From Anisodus tanguticus (taxonomy: Eukaryota; Streptophyta; Magnoliopsida; Solanales; Solanaceae): a stretch of 64,000 nt of DNA. The notes below the pieces were generated by a model, which did no database searches, was not told where the DNA came from, and saw only the letters and a program-made list of their open reading frames with translations. Both the position numbers and the translations under genes were made by a program. Positions 55,148-64,000 of the stretch are shown here, piece after piece; position 1 is the stretch's first letter, and every line of letters begins with the position of its first letter. The stretch is from the NCBI GenBank assembly GCA_034509755.1, contig CM067561.1:5894646-5958645 (forward strand), in the 5' to 3' direction.

Positions 55148-57658
55148 TATAAGCTACAGAGGGCCAATGAAGCCTTTGTAAACATTTACACTGGTAAACT
55201 CAATAAATCATAAAACGAGGGTTGGCAAGGCCACTAACATGTTGTACATACTGGACCTATGTCTACAAAGTCTCTAAAGATAACTGACATCTCACAATAG
55301 TCAGGACAGGGCCCCGGCCTACCCATAGTTTGTACAAACACCTGCTACCTGACCTCTAGACTTGGCTGCACTCCGGAAGAGGTAGAGTCCTACCAATCCT
55401 CCACTGAATGTCAACCTCATTTACTGAGAAGGTTCATCGAACTGATTACTTGCACCTGCGGGCATGAATTCAGCACCCCAGTAATGGGACGTCAGTACAA
55501 AGAAATATACCAAGTATGTAAGGAAGAAAGCAATCTGTGTATATATATACTATGAAACTGAAGAACATGAATAAATATGCTGGAGATCTCTACTGCAAGT
55601 TAAAGGAGGGAGTGGACATACCACTAATTCTATATTGGCTAACCGGATCATTGTCGTTAGGACCGCTTGGCCCTTCTATCTACCTATACAATCTATTATG
55701 CCACGACTCTATGTATTATGCCTACTAACTCTGATTTTGATCTTCATTATGTTGTTATCTATCATACAGACTGAACATAATAATCCGGCCTTACAAGGGA
55801 TCCAGTGTATAAGTATATAGCCCTGAAAGCAAGTGTATCTGAATGGCCCTGAAGGCAAGCACGCATATGTATAGCGCTGAAGGCAATATATATCTATATA
55901 GCCCTGAAGGAAATGCATATATATATATATGTATTATATCCCCGAAAACCATTTGTATCATAACCCCAAAGGTAGTGTCAATAGCCCCATAGGCAATTGC
56001 ATACATACAACAACAAGCAAATAATCTATTGACTAAGTACTTGTATATATAACTCATATCTCGTCTAGCACTTTATGTAACTCACAGTTCATACTCAATA
56101 CCTCGTGATCTACTCTATTAGTTGTAGGGAGACTAGTATTATCTTAGATCTCATTTGACTATCTCGTTATCCTACTCACTCTATCTTTATAACTCGTATA
56201 TCTCTACTTTTCTTAGGTTTGGGGAGTAACTCATACAACTCGTTTTCTATATTCTTTTAACCGAATTATCCCATCATACCTCGTACTCTATTTCTTTTGG
56301 TTTTAGGGAGTCTCTTACCCCTCCTCGGGTATGCGTACACGCTCATCTTGCCAGGCCATTTCAACCGATTGTATAACTAGTACCACCTCATCTTCTCTTT
56401 ACTTACTTTCCGCTACTAGTTTATTAACTCATTCATTCGATTCGCAAAGGATTAGGAACTCTAGCTTATATCTATCATTTGCGAATGTCTTGAAGGTGTT
56501 ACTAATCCTGATTCTTAAAACTAACACAGGGATTCTACTCGAGATTGGCTCATCAACTCTTAGACGGTATTAATCCATCACTAAGAAACATAGGGCGAAC
56601 TAGTCCTCTTCAGCTTCTAATAAAGGGAACATGCTTAGAGATTCATACCAAAAAAAAGGAAAGGTAGCCCTTGCATACCTTGAAAAGGATCCTTTGACAA
56701 CGACATTGCAATTTGTCTCCTCATCAACCATCTACAAAAACAAACAACACTCATGTAATAAGAATGGACATACCAACTATCTACCGAGCGACATGCTCAT
56801 TCTACGACAAATTTGACAGCATCTCCCCCATATTCTTACTTCCTCCAAATCAAGTACAACATCCACAATAACAACAAAATAAATAACACCATACACACCA
56901 TACATAAGTTACTTTCCATGAGTTCTAACTACTATGAGTTATACTTATTGCTTCAAAATAGCCCAACAATAAGACAATTTCATCTCCTCTTTATTCAAGC
57001 TCTAATTCATGATTATTTATCCACACAACTCATATAACATTAGATTAACCTTAATCACAACCAAAAACGTGTTATACATACCTTATATAGCAGATTCAAC
57101 ATGAACTCCAAGCTCCACCTAGCTCATAATGACCCTTATCTACATATGAACACCACACAAGCCTCTTCTTGTAATTTCCAACATCTTCATGCTAAAAATG
57201 GATTTATTTACTTTGTAATGACCCTTGTATCTTTAAAATATGTTAGGAACCTCTTAGGGAGTGAAAGGACTTGTCTTGGTCGAAACTGAAGTGAAATAAG
57301 GCTTCCACCACTTAAATAGGCAAAGAAAGTCGGCCACCGCCTCTCATCTGCGGGACCACATGCATCGCATATGGCCATATGCAACAGCATACTACTCCAT
57401 AAAGTTCCTCAACTTTTTATCCTCTTTTATGGCCCCATATGTGAGGCGGATCCCATACGTGATGCAAAACGCTTAGCGTATCACTCTTACTTCATAGAAC
57501 TTCATAAAAGGGATAGTTCTTTCAATTCTAATGACCTCCAACGTTTTGTATACCTTGATAACATCCATCTAAGTCGTACTCTTTTATAGGATCTTGAATC
57601 ATTGGCTCATGCCATCTAACTATACTCTCATCCGCGTGCCAAACTATGGGGTGTAAAA
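55148..57658 (-). repeat. Third LTR-like block inside N3
   Basis: Blocks in the same order as the N3 LTRs: 'cagggccccggcctaccca' (55307), 'tgagaaggttcatcgaactg', 'cacctgcgggcatgaa', 'gggacgtcagtacaaag', and an end 'aaactatggggtgtaa' (57641) matching the N3 LTR end. It is more distant than the two outer LTRs are from each other, and carries its own tandem array at 55817-56005. The start is blurred. It may be the LTR of a related element nested here, or part of a tandem recombinant. Confidence 0.6.
55817..56005 (+). repeat. Degenerate minisatellite with GCCCTGAAGGCAA core
   Basis: Seven successive units of about 21-38 bases each start with atagccctgaaggcaa or a variant (atggccctgaaggcaa, atagcgctgaaggcaa, atagccctgaaggaaa, then weaker ccccgaaaacc, ccccaaaggta, ccccataggcaa), separated by AT-rich fillers. 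Present only in the third LTR-like block. Confidence 0.8.
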
Positions 57659-60088
57659 ACATTACCATCTTTTAAGAAGACTCATAGGTTTCTATATCAT
57701 TGTAACTCATCTTAGGGGTGCCTTTATCATTAGCAAGCAAAATTCATCTTGATTATTTTAGCTAATGTTGCCTAATATTATCATATCATACTTCTAATAC
57801 ATGCTAGTTGTTGATGGCTCTAGGTTATGGGTCCCAAAAGTTACTTTGTCTTTTCCAACTATCCTTAAGCGTAATCGACCTCATTTCCCCACCCATTCTG
57901 TGTCTGCTCATCACAATACATTGGTTTATTTTAACCTCTATCATCTAGGAGTTTCTTATATAATTTAACTTTAAGTTCCACTCCAGGTTATAACCTTTGT
58001 CCTTTATTCAACCAACACATCAAACGGTAGCTATTGACGTATTCCTTATCAGATGTATACCTATACTTAAACCACTTATTAGAGTAGTTTCTCCTTTTTT
58101 TACCTCTTAGCTAACATATTTTAACAATATACTTTTAGCAATCCCGTCGTCGTATATCATTATAGGATCTTAGGCACTTTTAACTTCTCGCCATTATCTT
58201 CCTTACCTGTAGATCCACTTTCGCTCTGACAGTACAAGTTCTGACTACTTTCTAATTACTTGTGTTCCCTTCCAGGTTTCACAACCCTTTAGCTTGATTT
58301 ACTTTATGCTAGCCCCTTTTGCATCATTTTTTCCATCTGAATTATCTCTTGAGAGTTTTGATCACTTACTGGTGAGGTTAAAACTTTAGGCTCCTAGACC
58401 ATTTTATATTGTAAATTTTTTATCGACTGATGGCTCTTTTGGTCTCATAACTAGTCTTCTTTTAGGTTCCACATGTATCATTTTCCGTCTTAACTCAAGT
58501 TACTGCTTTTATTCATGTAATTCTTAATACCCTTTTTGGCTTATATCCTTGGTCTTCGCTTACGGACTATGCTCTTCTTTTCTAAGCCTTATATATCTAA
58601 TGGCTCTTACCATTGCTTAGTTTCTCCAACCAGGAGGTGTCTACCATTCCTTTCTTAGTGTTGCTACCTACATCTCATTTTATAGTCATGACACTATGTG
58701 ATTTGTCCTGAAACTTCTTCATCATAACCTTCTCGTCCTCTTATTAAATCATCATGTGTTCGTAACTGGCATTTTCAGCCTCAATAGACTCTTTATCTTT
58801 TAGTTAAGACATTTAATATTTAGATTTTCTTTGTTGATAACCTTTAAGGATTTTCCCTTCCTTTTGCAGTTCTTTCTTTTACTGTCTGATTACTTACCTT
58901 GCAACTTCTCACTATGTTTCGTTATAACAATATCTCGAGGTTTCAACTATTATCTCATTTAATCGAGAAAAATTTCCAATATCGATACTTTCTAAGTCAG
59001 GGAGCTAAATCACCCGATCGGTATATTCTGTTGACATTTGGTTGTTCAATTCTTATAGTAGATACTTAGTCTCATAACACATTCATCTTCTCCACTTAGC
59101 ATTTACTTCTTCTTGTCCTCTGGTTTACATGTCTACCAAGTTATCATATTACTATCGAATGGCTCTCTATTATTCCTCATATTGATCACATATCCCACTT
59201 ATACTTGTATCACCCATTTGCTATCAATTTAACTTGTTACCTTAGCCCTGATATTCGTAATGGAACATTTTTTCGCCTTTAAATCCTCCTTTAATTGGCC
59301 CTATCTCCAAGTCACTTACTACTTCTGCTTTACGTTAAACAAGAGCCTTTCCTAAGGTGAAACATTTACCTTGCACACTAATGTTCTAATACCTGACCCA
59401 TAAATCTTCAAGACCTTCAAAGGTCATATCCAACTAACAATTCTTGGGTACATCATGTATATATATATTCTAGGGGTGCCTTTAATGTAAGTGTACTATT
59501 CTTTAGTAATTTCCCCTACTTATGATCATTCTAACCATTATGAGCTCCCGTTCATTCTAAGACTACATTTATCGACATCGGTAAATCACAAGCTGGAATA
59601 GGTACCAATACTGATGGAAAGATAACGATACTTACATCATTCTAATTGAATATTAATCTCCTTACAATCCTCTATGTTCAGGTGCTCTGTACTTTCTTTA
59701 CTTTACTCTTGTGTCCTATAATAAGCACTTTACCTTTCTAGGTTTTCGTTATCTCTTCTGCATATGAGTGAGACAAATACTCATACTTTGAAGCTTTAAC
59801 ATAATACTCACACTTTTGGCATATCAATAGTCTAGTAGGGGTACTTTATTTACTGGCTATGAATGTAAACTAACCAAAGTCTTTTTGTTAATTGCCATTA
59901 CTGAATCAGTATAAGGCACGAGTTAGACTCGAATTATTAAGACTTAGCTCTACTGCGCGATATATGAGATGAAAGAATGGAAACTATCCCAAAATTCCCT
60001 GTAGCCTCCTGCTTATAAGTGTGGTGCACAACACACCCATAAACAATACTCTACTAGACACGGCTTGCAAACTCCTTAGGACAGATCA
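57659..60088 (-). other. N3 internal segment 2, no coding seen
   Basis: About 2.4 kb between the third LTR-like block and the PBS. It is pyrimidine-rich on the plus strand with no protein-like frame. The first bases after 57658 resemble a decayed polypurine tract (complement of 'cttttaagaag'), which would fit the third block being a 3' LTR. Confidence 0.5.
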
Positions 60089-60100
60089 GCTCTGATACCA
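60089..60100 (-). promoter_or_regulatory. Perfect initiator-Met PBS of N3
   Basis: The minus strand reads TGGTATCAGAGC, identical over 12 of 12 bases to the canonical initiator-Met primer binding site, 4 bases from the LTR end. Confidence 0.9.
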
Positions 60101-60104
60101 AGTT

Positions 60105-60275
60105 TGTCACACCCCAACCTTGGGGGGGAGGGTGTCCGATACCCGACACCTAAAGGCCCGAGCATACCAACTGTAATACCTAAACCACATGACACAAAAC
60201 CTGGCCCAACAAGGCCTCCAAATCACAATAATAAGATAGGAGCAATAATAACCTGCTCGCATAAAAGGCTCAACG

Positions 60276-60318
<43 letters not shown>

Positions 60319-62871
60319 AAAACTAAGGCTGACAAGGTCTTCACAAGTGTATCAACATCTGACAAGGGCCGACAAGGCCACACAAAACCTATGTACAACA
60401 ACCTCTAGGAGTACTATCATTTGTCATAATAACGAGACAGGGCACCGGCATAGGAGTACTATCTAGTTACCACACCGCGCCATGCTATAGTCGGCTGGGC
60501 AGGCACTTATATGTGCACACCACTGATCAATTGGGGAGATACTACTGCGTCCTATATGGTCGGGCAATTTGTTATGAGCTCACCCCTATATAGGGATTTG
60601 ATATGGTACATATATGATATATATCTTAGGTGTTTGATTACCATCAGCAATCACATGTACATTAGATGCTCTTTTTGTTATACCCTAAAACTTGATTAGC
60701 AACTCCAAAAGAAGAGGAGTACACCAACACAAGATGAACAGTGAACCTACTGAGGAGGCTCATCAAATCGTCTAGCTCAACCTACGGGCATGAAACGTAG
60801 CATGCCCTGATAAAAGGGACATTAGTATGAAAGATATATTGAATATGTAAGGTATGTAAACATGTATATAAGAATGTAATACAAGTGAAGAGTACATAAT
60901 GTCAACTTGGACTCAAAACTGCCACTGAGGGCGCACAACTGACATAACCATGAGCATATGCATGAAAGTAAATCAAGCCACTCTATGGGGACATTTAATA
61001 TAATATCAAGTCCCTCTATGGGTAAGTTCATCATAAACTGCTCGACGATATAGGATGCGGTAATATCTGCCCAACTGATCAGTGGTAACTACCAAACCGG
61101 TGGTAAATAACGATACATAACTTCCCAACTGATGGTATGCACATATAAGTGCTTGGCCGGCCGACTATAGCGTGGCGTGGTAAAAAAATAGATACATATC
61201 TATAAGTGCAATGCAAGACGGACCTCAGGGGACACTATGAACAAAGTCGGAGTGACCTATGGTCATTATCCTCTGACTATCATTATTGTCACTACGTTCA
61301 ACATACCTTTCATTATGAGTCAATAAGACATGATATACATGAATCGATAAACTTCTTCAATAGAATGAAGGACATAGATATTTCTAGCTTTCAAGAGCAG
61401 AATCACTTTGGACAGACATTCCTTTATGTGTGGTATCGAGTTCAATTTCTTTTATCTTCCATTCTACAATGAATAATAGTAATACTAGAGTCAATAATTT
61501 AACTCAAAAGAATTGACAAGTCCACTATTCACGATTCACGATTCATTATTAACGATGTTGTTCCCGTATTCTCATTTCTTTTCAATTCCAATTCAACCAT
61601 CACAACTACAACTCAATCTACATTAATACAACAAAGTCCAAAATAATGCCAAGATGGAACTTAGTTTGAATCTATGAGTTAGTAACTTGTCTATATAAAT
61701 TCTAGAATCATCTCCCTATAACTTTGACTTCCTCCAACTCCACACATCATCAAAAACAACCATAGCAACACAATAAGAACAACATCAACAATAAGGTACA
61801 ATTTATCATTAACAAGTCAACAACATATCATGATGAGCGGAAAGCTCAAAATGGATCCCATACAACTCTTGTCACCCATTATGAATTTATTACTTTGACT
61901 CAACAATATCTATAACCTGATGACAAGTATATTCATCCATTTTCCTCCTTATATCTCACAAAGATAACAAGAAAATAGTTCAACATAACTCAACTACATC
62001 AACATTCAGCACTAGTTTATAACATTCTAATTGTTATTCCACATTTTTTCTATGGAGTTAACACAACTATAACTAGCAACAACTAATATACATCAAGGGA
62101 AAATGATTTATTACCTTCAATACAACCAAATCAACTCAGATTATAACTTGGAACAACTTTCAAAATAGTCCAATATACAAATAATCTAGTTATGGATTGA
62201 ATAAGATCAAATACATATAGAATATAATGAACCTTACCTTAAACATAAAGAACATCCCTAAATTTGAGAGAACTTCATCTTGAAGGATTCCTCAAATCAA
62301 TAACAAGAAGAGGAAGAACAATCTAATGAGCACCACAGAATTCCTGATGTTGTATTTTGCGTAGTCTAGCTTTGGATTTTCTCTTGAACCATGGGAGGAC
62401 ACTTATAAAGGGTTTTGGAGGTGTTAAGGTATTTTTCTGGTGCCCTAAAATGGATTAAAAAGAATCCAGGGTCGGTCACCGTCATAGTGGGTCCCTAGTG
62501 AGCTATTTTGCAGTATGTTCTTAAAATGTACATTACTTTTTGTACATAGTTTCGATTGACGGACGGTGTGTTGCATTGGAAATGAGACTCGCTTAACTTG
62601 AATTTAGATAAGTTATACACCCCATAAAACCTTATACATTATGAGATATACCCGTGCCAAGTTGGGCTAAAAATCATATGCAAAATTTCGCCTGACCTTT
62701 CCTAAGTTTCAATGAACTTAATTGCTTTGATTTGTTAGACCCCGAACTCTTATAAAACTTTATTAACGCCTGTATAAACTTATTTTCATCCAAATATGGG
62801 ATCTTAGCCTCACTAGGATTTATGTTACTTTACTTATGATGTATACGAGCGTGAAAATATAGGATGTAACA
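60105..62871 (-). repeat. 5' LTR of N3
   Basis: TGTCACACCCC...GGATGTAACA, 2767 bases, collinear with 51003-53537. It has an expanded TA repeat at 60281-60316 and the counterpart of the hairpin (61243-61280). The short frames are not genes. Confidence 0.85.
60281..60316. repeat. (TA)18 microsatellite
   Basis: A pure TA run of 36 bases. The matching place in the other LTR (about 51172) has only a short catatatata. Confidence 0.95.
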
Positions 62872-64000
62872 AGGTAGGATGAAGAGGGACATTATAAAGT
62901 TTGTCTTGGTGTTTCAATTTCCAGCAGTTTGAGTATGACCACCAGAGACCGGATGGTATAACTCAAAGGATTCCCATACCTGAGTGGAAATAGGAAAGGA
63001 TAGCTATGGACTTTGTAGTTAGGTTACCGAAGACTTTCGGCAAGTTTGATGCCATTTGGGTTATTATGGATAAGTTGACCAAGTCTGCATACTTCATTCC
63101 GGTCCAAACGACCTACCATTTTTAGAAGTTGGCCATGATTTATATTAGAGAGATTTTTCGATTGCATGGGGTGTCCATTTCTATCATTTCAAACTAGGGC
63201 ACCCAGGTTACTTCTCATTTCTAGAGCACCCTATAATAGGAGTTGGGTACTCATTTGGATCTTAGCACAACATTCCACCTATAGACAAATGGTCAGTCCA
63301 AGCAGATCATTCAGGTTTTGGAGAATATGTTACGAGCTTATGTGATTGATTTTGGGGGTCATTGGGACCGATTATTACCTTTGACAGAGTTAGCTTACAA
63401 CAACAATTATCACTCCAGCATTGAGATACCGTCATTTGAAGCACTATATGGTTGGATATATCATTCCCCGATTGGTTGGCTTGATGCATTTGAGGTCAGT
63501 CCATGGGGTACGGATCTATTGAGAAACTTCTTAGAGAAGATGAAGATAATTCAAGGAAAGCTCCTAGTGGCTTAGCATACACAAAAGGAATATGCAGACC
63601 ATAAGGTTTGAGATATGGAGTTCATGGTTGGTGATTGGGTTCTATTGAATGTCTTGCCTATAAAAGGCGTGATGAGATTTGGCAAGAAGGGAAAGTTGAG
63701 TCTGAGGTATATCAAGCCATTTGAGATTCTTTAGAAAGTTAGTGAGGTGGCGTATGAGTTGGCGTATGAGTTGGCTTTGCCACCAGTCCTTTTAGGTGTT
63801 CATCCGATATTTCATGTTGAAGAAGTACCATGCTGATGGGTCCTACATAATTCAGTAGGACCCAGTGTTATTTGATCATAATCTGGAGTTTGAAGAATAA
63901 CCTATGGCCTTTGGACAGGCAGCTTCGTAAGTTAAGATCAAAGGAGATTGATTTTGTGAAGATGTAATGGAAGCACAATCCTGTTGAAGAGGCTAGTAGG
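62872..64000 (+). pseudogene. Gypsy integrase core and C-terminus (element D), runs out of the window
   Basis: After N3 the text continues with MKRDI, then RIPIPEW and AMDFVVRLPKTF (first catalytic Asp) and DKLTKSAYF. ISIISN-stop-GT follows, where Asn replaces the second catalytic Asp. TNGQSKQIIQ has the catalytic Glu as Lys. The frame 63318-63575 reads ENMLRAYVIDFGGHWD, PLTELAYNNNYHSSI and PFEALYG-like text. Then KEYADHKV, VGDWVLLNV, KKGKLSLRYIKPFEI, a short in-frame duplication of ELAYE, HPIFHV and, near the edge, LEFEE and RKLRSKEIDFV-like text. The 3' LTR lies beyond 64000. Confidence 0.88.

Larger units (their letters stand above)
51003..62871 (-). mobile_element. N3: large non-coding (LARD-like) LTR retrotransposon inserted in integrase of element D
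   Basis: Boundaries TGTCACACCTC (51003) and GATGTAACA (62871), flanked by gcgta (50998-51002) and aggta (62872-62876), a degenerate 5-bp duplication. Integrase text continues across it. On the minus strand the parts are: 5' LTR 62871-60105, perfect PBS 60100-60089, non-coding DNA, a third LTR-like block 57658-55148, non-coding DNA, polypurine tract 53550-53538, 3' LTR 53537-51003. No frame in the 6.5-kb interior resembles gag or pol. LARDs are non-autonomous elements of this kind. The third LTR-like block suggests a nested or recombined tandem arrangement. Confidence 0.8.

Noticed and set aside
55817..56005. CRISPR-like array (repeats with variable spacers)
   Set aside because: Units degrade gradually and differ in length, and spacers are AT-rich filler within a plant LTR; no cas genes and a eukaryotic context.
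60104..60466. 120-codon frame with a YIYIYI run
   Set aside because: It is created by the TA microsatellite across the LTR boundary, with a matching shadow on the other strand.
1..64000. Host protein-coding gene, tRNA or rRNA
   Set aside because: Every long or motif-bearing frame belongs to a mobile element, and I recognised no tRNA cloverleaf or rRNA core. Small RNA genes could be missed without computation.

Overview
The window looks like plant intergenic heterochromatin made almost entirely of transposable elements nested in one another. I found no intact host gene, tRNA or rRNA. Element families and LTR ends (TGTAACGACCC/TGTCACGACCC termini, TGTTGACACC termini, an RTE LINE ending in TTG repeats, a CACTA end with CTATTGCAACGG subterminal repeats) suggest a large-genome Solanaceae species such as pepper, tobacco or a relative. 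That assignment rests on remembered family resemblance, not on a search. All coding regions are decayed by stops, frameshifts or truncation.

Left part (1-12.3 kb): two abutting gypsy LTR fragments, then a Ty1/copia pol (2225-8150) split by a solo gypsy LTR (3596-7008, with a near-perfect 5-bp target duplication). A second gypsy LTR (8193-10376) cuts the copia 3' LTR. That LTR is itself cut by a CACTA-type terminus (10377), followed by a CACTA-like interior carrying a fragment of an L1-type LINE.

Middle (12.3-36.3 kb): a nearly full-length minus-strand RTE LINE (12267-15166); a truncated hAT transposon (15167-16549) with a readable C-terminal transposase; a Tat/Ogre-type LTR with primer-binding site and leader (16550-18814); a minus-strand gypsy 5' half (protease, gag, PBS, LTR; 18815-23127); an orphan promoter, leader and intron-like stretch (23128-26188) with a small hAT-like non-autonomous element in it; a second Tat/Ogre LTR (26189-28620); and a plus-strand gypsy 3' half (28621-36256) whose RNase H region is split by a second RTE LINE (29996-31763).

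Right part (36.3-64 kb): a mosaic of LTR pieces ends in the 5' LTR, PBS and gag start of another gypsy element, here called D (40015 to beyond 64000). D's gag is split by a non-coding LTR element (N2, 41765-47668). Its integrase is split by a much larger non-coding LTR element on the minus strand (N3, 51003-62871). N3 has a perfect initiator-Met-tRNA PBS, a polypurine tract and no recognisable protein, so it is a LARD-like element and the most unusual object here.

The parts do not form a host pathway. Functional logic exists only within each element: LTRs drive transcription, PBS/PPT prime reverse transcription, and gag-pro-RT-RH-INT or EN-RT carry out mobilisation. The non-coding N2 and N3 would have needed proteins from relatives such as D. 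I see no convincing new biological system. The findings list structural oddities that deserve checking.
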